From: Diphasiastrum complanatum
Lineage: Eukaryota; Streptophyta; Lycopodiopsida; Lycopodiales; Lycopodiaceae
DNA length: 64,000 bases
Direction of reading: 5' to 3'
NCBI GenBank assembly: GCA_029204225.1
Contig: CM055100.1
Coordinates: 193,001-257,000, forward strand
The notes beneath the pieces are model-generated. The model did not search any database and had not been told where the DNA came from. It worked only from the letters and a program-made list of their open reading frames with translations. Positions 11,533-21,754 of the stretch are shown here, piece by piece. Position 1 is the stretch's first letter. Each line of letters begins with the position of its first letter. Position numbers and translations under genes: made by a program.

Positions 11533-11711
11533 CAGATCTAACATCATCGCCAACTTTCCCTTTGTTCTGTAACTGCTTTTGAATCATTCGGAAAATTAAA
11601 ATCCACCAGTAAAGATGTATCACCAACAGTGATATCAACAATGTGTTGAACATGTAATAAAGCTTTTTGGTCATTGGAGTACTAGTATCAATATAGCTGA
11701 TCACTTCAATG
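11533..11711 (-). CDS. ceramide synthase (ASC1/LAG1 family), exon with the last TLC helix
   Basis: The exon starts after ATCACAG and ends before GTAAGC. It encodes [17 protein letters not shown], then the last TLC transmembrane helix ([19 protein letters not shown]) and the conserved tail IFRMIQKQL and GKVGDDVRS. Splicing to the donor at 12,080 restores a Ser codon and the family motif WSTS. Ceramide synthases acylate sphingoid bases with acyl-CoA in the ER membrane. The frame stays open past the donor to a stop at 11,459, so an intron-retained end (about 25 extra residues) is also possible. The family assignment is firm; the exact 3' end is not. Confidence 0.85.
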
Positions 11712-12079
11712 CTGTGATCATCCGAAACAAACTCTAAATCAGAGCTACTTTTTAGAGAAATTTCTAATAGCAAACACCAAGGCCCATAAACAATGATGTT
11801 TTATGATGGATGAACAGTATGTAACTGCAATGTTTGAAAAATTTAGATGCATGAGATAAAGATAAAAAAAATTTGTAGTTACCAACTCGCATGAGCTATA
11901 CACTCAATACAGTACAATCAAATGCTCATCAAGAAGTTTGGTATACGTGTTCAACATAGAGAGTCCTGCTTTTTTTTTGTGCGAACTTAGAAGTGGGGCA
12001 TCATCTATCAGCAGAAAATAGTTGAGTGGATGACTCTTTAAAACCCCCCATATGACCCAACTAAAAACGACATAATTAC

Positions 12080-12265
12080 CTTGTGCTCCAAATGATCCAA
12101 AATGGGAAATAAATGAGCCGCAGAATTAGCCAAGATAAAGCAAATACTGCAAACAAAAAACTGGCCTCCAATTCCTTTCCAGCATATTTGCATAGTTTTG
12201 CAGATTCCAGCAAAACATCCGTTACATCATGCAAAGCAACCACAATTGACCCCACCCGAAAGGAA
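12080..12265 (-). CDS. ceramide synthase (ASC1/LAG1 family), central TLC exon
   Basis: This 186-bp exon is bounded by TTCACAG upstream and GTAATT downstream and is open throughout. It encodes the TLC-domain block FRVGSIVVALHDVTDVLLE, then SAKLCKYAGKELEASFLF, then the helix FALSWLILRLIYFPFWIIWST. The ALHDVTD segment carries the second conserved acidic/His motif of the LAG1 family. The phases at both ends agree with the neighbouring exons: the codon split at the 5' end becomes Gly and the one at the 3' end becomes Ser. The order and reading frame suggest this part of the gene is intact. Confidence 0.9.
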
Positions 12266-13163
12266 CTGTGAAATCAAAGTTTTATCAGATTGTCACTCCA
12301 GATGCTAGGGAAGTTAAGATGAGAAAAACAATCATCAAAAAAACAATAGTATGTCTCGTCATCTGTATGTAAGTACATGTGAGAGCTACTGTCCACCTCC
12401 TTAACAATTTCTTGAGTAAAGCTTCCGTGAAGAAACCATCGTCACCCTTAGTAGCAACAATTGCTCTGATTAAGTTGGAGCATGGTTGAAATGTCTCTAA
12501 TCATAGAACACAAGAATGCCATGTGGATGTGAAGTATTGAATACAGTAAGCCTTTGGATTATGATGTATACTTTATTGCTCGAATAAATAGACGTAGATA
12601 TTTGTAAAGTACAATCATAATGCTAGAATGTAAAGAACTATTAGCTGAACAGAAACAGTTATTCACACTCATTCTGAGTAATATTGGCTACTCTAGATGC
12701 ATTTACAACATCCAAGAACAGAACTTTCCGAACTCATTACATCAATGTTATGTTTAAGATAATACCCAACATAACAAACAAGACGTGCAAATTCCAACCC
12801 TATAGAGTCCAAATACAAAGTTTTAAACCATCAATTTTATCATGCATACCATGAACCAAATGCTATGACATGTCTACTCACGTTCTCAGCACCCTAGAGT
12901 AGGTGCTGGTCACATGCATAAACATATGTCCACATTAGCTTTCATACATTTGTACAGCAACCAACATACTGAGTTCCTATCACTTCTCCGGAGGTGAAGG
13001 ACAGATTCAGTCATGATGATAAACAGATGTTTCCAAGCTCAATATCTTTCTTATCACACTCATAAACAACATGTGAGGCAACAATACATGGCAGCTTTTT
13101 GAACATATTTAGTATTTAGGATCAGTACTACAAACAATGAGCTCAATGAAAAAGAGGACATAC

Positions 13164-13319
13164 CCTGTAATGTACGAAAATGCAATCAAACCAATTGTCA
13201 AGATGTGATGAGTCATCATAACATTAAAATCCTTTCTCCGAGTTTCCCAGACAAGAAGAGCTGCAACGCTGTAAATGTAGAAGCCACACTGAAACGTGTA
13301 GAACACTTTCAGTTGAAAC
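13164..13319 (-). CDS. ceramide synthase (ASC1/LAG1 family), exon with the His-His active-site motif
   Basis: The exon encodes FQLKVFYTFQCGFYIYS, VAALLVWETRRKDF and the catalytic-type motif NVMMTHHILTIGLIAFSYITG. The paired His and WETRRKDF are hallmarks of the LAG1/longevity-assurance TLC domain. QCGFYIYS with RRKDF points to the ASC1 (LOH2-like) class rather than the LOH1/LOH3 class. The donor GTATGT is a clear match. The acceptor is less certain: I chose the AG before 13,319, and TTTCAG at 13,289-13,294 is an alternative that would drop conserved residues. Upstream residues of the family (the FxES-W-K and EPW regions, about 70 residues) were not found. Confidence 0.88.
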
Positions 13320-14239
13320 CTTTTCAAACGAAACATGAGAAGTGTTACTCTCCCGTCATTGTACTACTATCCTCTGTCATTGCTCTACTATCCTCTTTAA
13401 CAAATTGTCAGGTTGTGATATCTTCTTCTCTTCTTTTGTTCTATTTCTAAGCTATGTCCTCAGGTTTTCGAGCTGTACAGACTCAGCAGTCAACAAAGAA
13501 AACCCCATACTAGACATGTAGCTTGTATAGCACACTCTGATAAACGTACAAACTTTTCTATAAGATAAATTGGATCTACAATAAATTGATTAATTTCAGC
13601 GAACAGCAGAACATGAAGCGATCAACATAAATAACAGTAGAACAGCTAATATATGCCACTTGTAACATCACACAATCCTAGACACAATTCTAAATGCTGT
13701 TTTCTAGAAGAAAGTCCTCGAACGGTGGATATTTAACATAAATAATATGATTTTTGTTAAAATGTTTTACCTTGTCCTAAAATATTAGCAAAGCATGGAC
13801 CAATTTGATACAATGCGTCCATGGTATGCCAATTAATACTCTTACAAAGTCGTGGGCATCAAAGTGAAGTGCCAAGTGCAGTGATGCTAGTTTTTAATCA
13901 CGAATGATGAGATACAGATCAGCATAATCACTTATCATAGCAAAAATCAATTTTGAGCCTGTTCATTGATACCTTTCTGTCATATTCCTGCAAAAAGTAT
14001 CGCTATGGCTGATTAAACTCTAATGTAGTTCAAAACCATTTCAAGCAAAAATTTCTAGAGCTACTGTTACATGTCTTATGATATCAAGGCAAATGCCATT
14101 CTCCATTAGGACTATGCTAGCTTTTATTAAGTTGGAGCATGGTTAAAATTGATAGAATGACAGCACCGACTCAACCATTAACAGCTCTTGATCAAAGTGA
14201 CAAATGCACTACTCACCCTCAATTATTGGCCAAACATAG
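13320..14239. other. intron-like sequence, no gene recognised
   Basis: AT-rich sequence upstream of the TLC exons. A 20-bp stretch, TTAAGTTGGAGCATGGTT plus A-rich bases, occurs here at about 14,129 and again at about 12,472 inside another intron. No exon was recognised. Confidence 0.45.
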
Positions 14240-14471
14240 TGCGCATGCAGATTTTGCTGCCTCCATTTCCCTTGATCCGCTGCCACTCCTACAATCCACT
14301 ACCTCCCCTACAATCTCCCTCGATTCGCTGCCTCCATTTTCCTTGATCCTTGCCACCCCTACAATCCGCTACCTGTCCCGCTCCATCCCCTCTCCTTACC
14401 AGCTCCTGCCCTTGCTACCTGTCCTGCCTCGCTCCTGTCCCGATCCTGCCCTGTCCCGCTCCATCCCCCCC
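14240..14471 (+). mobile_element. 5' part of LINE A (pyrimidine-rich leader), left of the gypsy insertion
   Basis: Repeated CT-rich phrases (CCTCCATTTTCCTTGATC, CTACAATCC) and CCTGTCCCGCTCC lead up to the gypsy insertion. The same kind of pyrimidine-rich sequence resumes at 17,916, directly after the insertion, and runs into the LINE ORF1 start. The left limit is approximate. Confidence 0.5.
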
Positions 14472-14829
14472 TGTAATAGATCCTAACACCACAGTAGGGC
14501 AAACACTAACTGATCCACCCAACCTTGCCTACTCCCTGATATAGAGTAAGCCCCTCCTAGCCCAGTGTGAGGACTGGTAGCATGCTACTGCCAAGTGTCG
14601 GCCACGTGGCACTGACGTGGCCGACTGCACGTTGGGACCCAACTGGGAGCCCTATCCTGCTGACAGGGTCCCTAAGCTGTGTTAGGCCCGCCATGGCTAT
14701 GGACCGTGCTGGGGCACACTACTCACACTGTCTTGCCCTGTTGGTCATGTACGCTGGACACGACCCTCACTGTGGTATCTGACCTATCTGTGTTCTCTAG
14801 GGTTCGGCACTGGTTACGAGCTCGTAACA
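14472..14829 (-). mobile_element. 3' LTR of a chromovirus-type gypsy element, 358 bp
   Basis: The segment begins TGTAATAGATCC and ends GCTCGTAACA, so both strands show TG...CA. It matches 17,558-17,915 base for base except for four substitutions I can count. The polypurine tract lies next to it at 14,830-14,845 (minus-strand sense). Flanking C-runs on both sides of the whole element are consistent with a 5-bp CCCCC target duplication but cannot prove it. Confidence 0.95.
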
Positions 14830-14845
14830 CTCCCTCCCCCTTAAG
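14830..14845 (-). other. polypurine tract of the gypsy element
   Basis: Read on the minus strand, CTTAAGGGGGAGGGAG directly precedes the TGTTACGAGC start of the 3' LTR, the normal site for plus-strand DNA priming. Confidence 0.85.
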
Positions 14846-15361
14846 AACCGTCTTGGTCCTCTAAGACAAAGTCTAGAAAAATCTTGCGAAGGACGCTGCC
14901 TCTTTCCCAAGTGGCATTCTCAACAGGCTGATCATTCCACTTAACCAGATATTCTCGGTATAGAGTATGACGAGTCTGCGTCTCTCTACTATCAAGAATC
15001 TCCTCTGGTTCATGTGGAGGTTGTTGAGGATCCAATGGGAGAACTAGAACACTGTCCCCTACCAGATTGTCTGATTTGGTTAAGGCTTTTCGTAACTGAC
15101 TTACATGAAAGATTGGAAAAACCTTACTGCTCTGTGGGAGTTCTAGTTCATAGGTGACCTCGCCTAGTCTCCTACTGATGGTAAAGGGACCACAATACCT
15201 TGGAGACAACTTAGCACACACTCCTGATTTGAGGGTTTTAGAGTCAACTGGGACTCTCAAGTACACTTTCTCACCAGTGGAGAACTGCACATCCCGTCTG
15301 TGTGGATCTGCATAATGCCTGGCTCGATCCTGGGACTGCCTAATGCTACGCTTAGCATGTT
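14841..15361 (-). pseudogene. gypsy integrase C-terminus with chromodomain
   Basis: The frame reads HYADPHRRDVQFSTGEKVYL, then KLSPRYCGPFTISRRLGEV and FPIFHVSQLRKAL. This is the SH3-like tail of gypsy integrases. It then runs into a chromodomain (ILDSRETQTRHTLYREYLVK with WNDQPVENATWE), which targets new copies to particular chromatin. It stops at 14,841, overlapping the polypurine tract. On the upstream side it joins directly to the start of the protease at about 15,361, so the RT, RNase H and integrase catalytic core are absent. This copy could move only with help from another element. Confidence 0.92.
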
Positions 15362-16687
15362 GTAGTTGATGAAATTATGGGTTGCCCCATCATCAACCAT
15401 AACTCTTACTGACTGGTTACCAACTTTCCCATGCATACGTACTAGGTCATGCGGCCCAAAGCTGAAGGGTCTCGCTAGCATTACAGAGGTCAGCTGGCAA
15501 CAGTGTTCATGATCTTCATGATACACTTTGATCTCGGAAGCTGCCGAGTCACTGGGGAAACATACAGTCTGAACAAGATGAACTTGTTTTTTATCTTTCT
15601 TATCTTTTTTAGTGAAAGGCCCCTTGGGACACTGTCTGACTGTGTGTCCCTTGCCCATACACACAAAGCACAAACGTTCTTGTTTGGCTTTCTCAAAATC
15701 ATCTGGTTTTAAGGGCTGTATGAGTGAAGGGCGTTTCTGAGGAGCTTCACTTTTAAATTTATCTTTTTTCTTTCTTTTTAAAAATTTCTTTTTAAATTGA
15801 AAGTCTTTCTGAGAAGGCTGCTCAGAAAGTGGCTGTTGTCTCGCCTTCTTCCTACCCATTGAATCATCATAGATTTGAGCATATCTGAGGGCTTGTTCAA
15901 GGGTAGTAGGCGAGTTTCTCTGGACCTCTACTTTATATTCATCTTTGAGGCCACGGACAAATCCCCTGATTTTCTGATAGTCATCCATATTTTTAATCTT
16001 TAGAATTGCTTCTCGATACTGCGAGATATATTGGATGAGGGATTTATCCATTACTTTCCCAGGCTTCCCAGGCTCTATCCAGTTCATTTTCTGGTAGAAA
16101 TTCTCTTAGGAAAGCTTCTTCAAAAGCTTTCCATGACCGGGGAGTCTGCCCAGTCTCCTGGAGATTTAACCACCACTTATAGGCCATAGGCCCTAAGGAA
16201 AGACTGGCCTCAATTGCTTGCAAATGGTCAGGGGTCTGTTTAAGAACATGAATGTTCTTCCATTTGCTGAGGAAGGTTTGTAGAATATCTGCATTTCTAT
16301 CCTTCTCTTCCCCATTAAAAGTAGGAGGCTTTAAATCTTTAAAAACACTGGGGTGAGACCGTAAAGTCTCACCCGAAACTGATGGAAGTGGAGAAGGGGA
16401 TAACTGAGAAGTGGAGGGAAGGCTTCCTACAAAATTAAGTTTTTGAGTTCAGCGAACGAGTCGTCCACACTGGACTTGAAATTGGCTAATGCCAACTTCA
16501 GTTCATCCACTTCTGTTACCAATTGGAGAAATTGCTCCTTGGTAACCAGTTCGTCGAGTTCTTCGGCGAACTGTTCCTGTTCTTCCACTTCCATGGGTTC
16601 CTTCCCTTTCCTGTAAGCCAAGGCTTCTGTTTCAAGTTCGTCGAAGCCTCTCTCCTGGGGTTGATCAGGTCCCTGAGGAGTGGTCAT
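15361..16687 (-). pseudogene. gypsy gag with zinc knuckle, fused to the start of protease, frameshifted
   Basis: Gag begins at the ATG at 16,687 (MTTPQGPDQPQERGFDELE) and runs as an acidic coiled-coil-like N-terminus to a TAG at 16,427. The central retrotransposon gag domain then continues in a second frame (SLGPMAYKWWLNLQ, REFLPE). A third frame from about 16,090 carries QYISQYREAILKI and a Lys-rich stretch. The zinc knuckle CFVCMGKGHTVRQC follows, then the protease start VMVDDGATHNFIN, where the catalytic motif is usually DSGA. Two frame changes disrupt gag. The protease is cut after about 20 residues by the internal deletion. Confidence 0.9.
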
Positions 16688-17543
16688 TTTCGGAACTGAA
16701 AGAGAGGTACCTTAACTTCTGTCTGAAAACAAGAAAAGAGATTGACTAACTGGAAAATGAAAGTAGAGTACTTAGCTCTTTCTTAGGACTGTACTTCCAG
16801 AGCAAGAAACCCCCTCAGTTCTTCCGCAGCTGTCCAATCCATCCTCTTAAAGTGCATGCCATCAGATGAAGGCAATCTGGAAATTGTGTAGATGATTGTT
16901 GGAGAACCCCTGCTGATAGAGTTTGCCTCTGCTGCCTCCAAAAATCAAAGTTACAACTTGGGAAAGCGCAACCAATTTCCAAATTACTAGCCCTTTACCC
17001 TCGCTGTCTGATTAAGGCTATTTCTGCTCCAGAATTTTCGAATTTGACACTACCAATCAAATTGAATATCCAAGATTTTACATAGGTGACTGGTCGCTGA
17101 TCTATCCTGTCTGATCACCAAAGTTGGAGCAAAAACTTCCAAAAATCGGGGAGCAAACTACAGTTTAACTCCTGCCTGTCCAGCGCTGAATCTGCCTCAA
17201 GATTTCTGCCCTGAAACTACTTCAAAATCCGGAAACTTCACTCCGAAATCGAAGCTCAACCCTGATTTGGCAGCGCTGGACCTGTCCTCAGATCTGTCCC
17301 CATAATCCGCTCAGAAATCTGGATAAAAACATTCGAAAATCAGGGATGCAAGCTGATCTGTCAGCGCTAGAACTGTACAAGGAAATTGCCTCTAGAACAC
17401 TGAAAATCCCAGCAAATTTAATTGTGTAGAGAGCTGTTTCTACAGCAATGTCCCTCTTCTACTCTTTTCTGAAAATCTGAGAATTCTTTCCTAGCTTCTT
17501 ATAGCTTTCTCGACTGCTGTCCTGAACTCCCTAGGATGGAGAT

Positions 17544-17556
17544 GGCTCTGATACCA
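17544..17556 (-). other. primer-binding site (initiator tRNA-Met)
   Basis: Minus-strand TGGTATCAGAGCC lies one base inside the 5' LTR. It is the standard plant retrotransposon site complementary to the 3' end of initiator methionine tRNA. Confidence 0.95.
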
Positions 17557-17557
17557 G

Positions 17558-17915
17558 TGTAATAGATCCTAACACCACAGTAGGGCAAACACTAACTGAT
17601 CCACCCAACCTTGCCTACTCCCTGATATAGAGTAAGCCCCTCCTAGCCCAGTGTGAGGACTGGTAGCATGCTACTGCCAAGTGTCGGCCACGTGGCACTG
17701 ACGTGGCCGACTGCACGTCGGGACCCAACTGGGAGCCCTATCCTGCTGACAGGGTCCCTAAGCTGTGTTAGGCCCGCCATGGCTATGGACCGTGCTGGGG
17801 CACACTACTCACACCGTCTTGCCCTGTTGGTCATGTACGCTGGACACGACCCTGACTGTGGTATCTAACCTATCTGTGTTCTCTAGGGTTCGGCACTGGT
17901 TACGAGCTCGTAACA
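17558..17915 (-). mobile_element. 5' LTR of the chromovirus-type gypsy element, 358 bp
   Basis: Same length and ends as the LTR at 14,472. The four differences I count (about 1.1 percent) mark a fairly recent insertion compared with every other element here. It is followed by a C-run in the interrupted LINE leader. Confidence 0.95.
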
Positions 17916-19431
17916 CCCCCCCCCCCCCGCTCCCTCTCCCTCTCCCGTCCCGCTCCTGCCTTTCTCTTGCCCTGTCCCTCTCCTGACCTGCCCCTGTCCC
18001 GCTCCAAAGAACATGAGCTGAACATGACCTGTCCCTGTCCCCTCTCCTGTCCTGCCCTGTCCCGCTCCTGCCTTTCTCCTGCCCTGTCCCTCTCCTGCCT
18101 TTCTCCTGTCCCCGCTCCTGCCCTGTCCCACTCCTGCCCTTTATACCTGTCCCTCTGCCTCCTCATCGTTGTCCCTCTGTCGCTGGCCCTCCATCGTTGT
18201 CCTTCCATAGCTGTCTCTTCCCTCCATCGTTGTCCCCTCTTGCCATTATGGCTGATTGGCAATCAGTGAATCGGAAGGGGAAGAAGAAAACCCCTCCCCC
18301 TTCTCCCTTCGTTTTCTCAGCCATCCCTACTACGGCTCCAAATCCCTTTACCTTGCCCCCTCCCTCTCCTGCTTCCTCTCCCTCGCCCCTACCCTCCACT
18401 CCTGCAACCTCTACCTCTTCTCCTACGGCCACTACTCCCTCTACTCTTTCTTCCTCCTCTCCCTCTTTCACCCTTCATCTTCTCCCCCCTTGTCTCCGTC
18501 TCTTTCAGCTGAATTTTTGTCTGGTTTCCCCCGCATTATTAAGTCTCTTCAAGAGACCAATGTATCCTTGCTTGCGCTAATCAAGCAACAAACATTCCAA
18601 ATCTCCACTCTGGAGAATACGGTTTTGGTCCTCCAAGGTAAAGTTGGCATTCTTGAGGTTGATGTTACTCACCTCCAGAAGGATTTGGAATCAGATGAAG
18701 AGGCAGAAGAAGGAAGCGGCAATTCAAATTCAGAAGACATGGTGGAGCAGCTTCAAGAGCGGGTTCACTCCTTGGAGCAGCAATTTCAGCAATCGAAGAG
18801 TTCTTGGGCCGACGTGGATCTAAGCAGGTTAGTTTTGAATCTATTCAAGAACATCAAAAACGAGATCTCAAGGCCCTCAAATGTCAGGGTTAGGGGAGCT
18901 TCTTTTGCGGGTAAGGACCTCGTGGCTGAGGCAAATGCTTTCATTCATTCTACCTTTGGTCTCAAAGAGGATGTCGTATCTGCTGCTTGGGTGGGTAAGC
19001 TCCAATCCACCACAGTGTTTCTGTGTTTCAAAGATGCTTTGCTTCGTCAAAAGGTTATACGTAAAAGAGGTTGCTGTTTTTATGGATGAAGATTTGACGC
19101 CCATTCAATGGACTGAGAGAAAGAAAATTATCGCAGATGCTAAGGCCAGATGCTAAGGCCAAGGACTGTCTTTCGAGAGGGACGCCCGGTCTTGGTTAAA
19201 ATTGCAGAACTTAAAATTTCATATTCTTCTCCCTCTCCTACATGAGAGATGTTTGAGCTACGGCCATTTATTTCCTCTCCTGCACGAAAGATGAGCTTTT
19301 TTACATAGCGATTTACGTTTTAATTTGGCTTTCTGTTGACGGCATTGTCCCGTCCGAGTTCCATTTACTGTGTTGTACTCCTTTTTGTCTTATACGCCTT
19401 TTGGCATGGAAAAGACGTTAATAAAGCTTTT

Positions 19432-19434
<3 letters not shown>
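17916..19434 (+). mobile_element. LINE A: non-LTR element with ORF1 and 3' UTR but no ORF2
   Basis: After a pyrimidine-rich leader (17,916-18,247) an ORF1 runs to about 19,215. It is followed directly by about 220 bases of 3' UTR with AATAAA at 19,420-19,425 and a short pyrimidine tract. No endonuclease or reverse transcriptase sequence lies between them. The layout resembles the mammalian half-L1 (HAL1) type: ORF1 kept, ORF2 lost. The element was later split by the gypsy insertion at 14,472-17,915. Confidence 0.65.
18248..19215 (+). pseudogene. LINE A ORF1 protein (coiled coil plus RVRG domain), frameshifted
   Basis: The ATG at 18,248 (MADWQSVNRKGKKKTPPPSP) starts a basic, Pro/Ser-rich N-terminus. 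After a frame change near 18,490-18,530 the protein continues through a leucine-heptad coiled coil (SLQETNVSLLALIKQQTFQI and LQERVHSLEQQFQQ). The conserved nucleic-acid-binding part follows (SNVRVRGASFAGKDLVAEAN), and, in a third frame, VFMDEDLTPIQWTERKKI. A 13-base tandem duplication at about 19,135-19,160 creates the stop after DAKARC; one copy would read on into GRPVLVKIAEL. The protein is the RNA-binding chaperone type of LINE ORF1. It is closest to the intact copy at 19,704 in the same window. Confidence 0.8.

Positions 19435-19519
<85 letters not shown>
19435..19519. repeat. (CT)n microsatellite, about 85 bp
   Basis: Perfect CT repeat. It lies ten bases after the poly(A) signal of LINE A and directly before the leader of LINE B, so it marks the junction of two tandem LINEs. 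Confidence 0.98.
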
Positions 19520-19521
<2 letters not shown>

Positions 19522-19703
19522 TTCACACCTCTCTCTCTCCTCTCTTGCGCGCCCACCCGCCCTGCTGGCGCTGCTGTCCGCCCTGCTGGCGCTGCAGTGC
19601 TGACCTTCGCACCTGCCCTACGCTGCCCTGCGCTGGTCTGCGCTACTGCGCTGCTACGCCTGGCCGTTTGTCTACACTGTCCTCCATCTGCTTACCGCCT
19701 CCT

Positions 19704-20624
19704 ATGGCACCTAAGAAAAAGGGGGGTGTTCTTACACCCCCCTCCCTGTTGGACACCCCCCCATCACCGGTAGTGATGGAGGAGCCGTCTTCGGTGATAG
19801 AAACTAGTGACATTCCTGTCAACATGGCTGCCATTGACTACACTCCTTCCAAACCTACCGAAAGTCTTTTTGCTTATGATCTTAGTTTTATCCGACAAGA
19901 AATTCTTGGACTTAAGAAACAACTACACCTCTTTGAAGCTGAAAATAGCAAGTTAGCTAAGGATCTTTTTGGTGTCACGGAACGTGTGGAGCAGCTTGAG
20001 CAAGAAAATATATATCTTAAGCAACGAATTGCAGAAAAAAGTGCCTTGGAGGAGACTTCCAACAAGATCAATAGCTTGGAGAAACAAGTCGAGGAGACGA
20101 AAACGTGGGCAGCACTCTTCAAACCGGATGATATGGGCAGCAAACTCTCATCACTCGCAAAACAGGTTGAAGAAACGACATCGATCCTTAAGCAAGGTAA
20201 TCACTCTCAGATTTCATCTTTTCCGAAGGAAAACGATTTGGAGACAGTTTTGGGTGAACAAGCCAGAAGGGCCAAAAAAGCCTTTAACATTAGAGTAAGA
20301 GGCATTGCCAATGGTGGAAAACCGTTGGAAGAAGCTACGGATTTGCTCATTTCCAAGTTATCTCATGTGGCTGATGGTTTTGATACTGCTTGGCGTAGTA
20401 AATTTGATGACAATGTTTTGTTTATCAAGTTCCGCTCGCTTTCACAACGCAATGCTGCCCTTCGGCTTAGGGCAAAGCTTAAAGGTACTTTCATTTATAT
20501 GGATGATGACTTAACCAATACTCAATGGTTGGCAAGAAAAAAGATTATCCTTGAAGCGAAAGAGAAAGGGCAAAGGGTTGTTTTTATTGACGGGAAACCG
20601 AGATTTTTCGACCTTCCACAATAG
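19704..20624 (+). CDS. LINE B ORF1 protein, intact (306 aa)
   Basis: The ATG at 19,704 (MAPKKKGGVLTPPSLLDTPP) opens an uninterrupted 306-residue frame. Residues about 55-190 form a long coiled coil with repeated Leu/Glu heptads. Residues about 200-305 hold the conserved domain: FNIRVRGIANGGKPLEEATD, a core with DTAWRSKFDDNVLFIKF, then FIYMDDDLTNTQWLARKK and GKPRFFDL. This is the ORF1p layout of L1-like elements: a trimerising coil followed by an RNA-binding domain. The frame is also open upstream to 19,545, but the Lys-rich MAPKKK start matches the style of LINE A. It is the only undamaged long transposon gene in the window. ORF2 follows about 50 bases later. Confidence 0.85.
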   Translation: MAPKKKGGVLTPPSLLDTPPSPVVMEEPSSVIETSDIPVNMAAIDYTPSKPTESLFAYDLSFIRQEILGLKKQLHLFEAENSKLAKDLFGVTERVEQLEQENIYLKQRIAEKSALEETSNKINSLEKQVEETKTWAALFKPDDMGSKLSSLAKQVEETTSILKQGNHSQISSFPKENDLETVLGEQARRAKKAFNIRVRGIANGGKPLEEATDLLISKLSHVADGFDTAWRSKFDDNVLFIKFRSLSQRNAALRLRAKLKGTFIYMDDDLTNTQWLARKKIILEAKEKGQRVVFIDGKPRFFDLPQ

Positions 20625-20672
20625 GAACTAGGGGCCCCCGGATATAGAAGCTACCCGAGATCCCCTACCAAT

Positions 20673-21302
20673 TTGAGACTTGGCTTCTGGAATTGTAATG
20701 GTTTTTTATCTTCGTCATCAGCCGGAGACTTTGCTGATTTTATTAGAAAATGCGCCATTTTGTTGTTGGCTGAAACTCATGAGTCCTTATATCATCCTCT
20801 TCCAAATATACAGGAGTACTCTTGGCATTCTGCTTTTCGTCCATTTGTTAGGGGAAAAACTTGTCGAGGATCTGGAGGAGTAGCTTGTTTATACAGAGAC
20901 ACCACAGTTCAGATGGTTAAACAAGATCCATACGCTCGCTATATTTGGTTACACATTATTGGCTCACTATTGGGATTACCTCAGGACATCTATATAGCTG
21001 TATGCTATTTTGCTCCACAGACCTCAGTGTTTGCTGAGTTTGGCGGGGACCCTTTTCAGGCTCTCTCAGATGATATTGCTATCTTTTCTCAGCAGGGTTC
21101 CATTTTACTAGCAGGTGATTTCAACGCCCGCACAAGCTCTAGACAAACCAAATTTCATGCAGCTACGGATCTTCTCAGGCTTTACCCTTTGGATATGGGG
21201 CTAGACCGGGTATCACAGGATGCAGACACTCCAGCTACATCTTTCGGGGAGCAGTTGATCACTCTAGCAGAGACACACAAGCCAGTCCCTCCAAGCTCGT
21301 GA
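20673..21302 (+). pseudogene. LINE B ORF2, endonuclease domain only, truncated
   Basis: The frame reads LRLGFWNCNGFLSSSSAGDF, LLLAETHESLYHPLP, RGSGGVACLYRDT, YARYIWLHI and LLAGDFNARTSS. These are the ordered motifs of an apurinic-type LINE endonuclease: catalytic Asn, Glu, Tyr and Asp-x-Asn. A good ATG is not evident and translation may restart from ORF1. The frame loses similarity at about 21,285 (AETHK), where LINE C continues with ELAIYNGLTCWPKSG. It ends at a stop at 21,302. The SDH motif of the endonuclease and all of the reverse transcriptase are missing. Confidence 0.88.
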
Positions 21303-21744
21303 ATCCTAGAAGCCGGTGTGTAGAATGAACCTCCCAACCATAGGCACCCCCTCCTTGAGTCCTTCTACCTGCCGTCAACTGGCACATGGCATCCACCAGT
21401 GGGTGATCAGTCCACTTGGCATGCCTAGCCCCTGTGACCTGTGAATACTGAGTGACTCATAGGGTACCCACCCCGTGCCCGCCAAAGACCTGTGACCACC
21501 TAGGTCATCCCGACTACTTGCCGACTAGCATCTCGTCACTGACGGCTAGGGTCCCGACGGTCAAGACACACCACATCTCTGACAAATTGTCAGGCGGCCA
21601 CACCAGGTCACTGCTCGTGACGCACCGGTCCCAACTTGGGACTGATGTCCTCCTCGGTCACTGGCCCTTGCCAATACTTGGCCTCAGGCCCTCTGGTGAC
21701 CGGCCGTGCCCAGATTATGATAGAGTCGTAACTGGACTCTAACA
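21300..21744 (-). mobile_element. LTR-like segment (putative solo LTR) between two LINE bodies
   Basis: About 445 bases of GC-richer sequence separate the truncated endonuclease of LINE B from the truncated ORF1 of LINE C. Read on the minus strand it starts TGTTAGAGTCCAGTTACGAC and ends near GGATTCA, giving TG...CA ends. Its composition resembles the LTRs at 14,472 and 17,558, though it is not the same sequence. No 5-bp target duplication is visible. Exact limits are uncertain. Confidence 0.45.
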
Positions 21745-21754
21745 ACAGTCTACA

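Noticed and set aside
13800-13870. Minus-strand IPWTHCIKLVHALLIF as the EPW exon of the ceramide synthase
   Set aside because: Only the Pro-Trp pair matches; the rest of the expected motif is absent and a stop follows.
14567-14864. Plus-strand open frames repeated at 17,653
   Set aside because: They are the two LTRs of the gypsy element read in the antisense direction.
17883-18471. Minus-strand Gly/Glu/Arg-rich open frames
   Set aside because: They lie opposite the pyrimidine-rich LINE leader and the ORF1 start and only reflect composition.
19365-19556. CRISPR-like or regulatory array at the CT tract
   Set aside because: Simple dinucleotide repeat with no spacers; nothing in the window resembles a CRISPR array.
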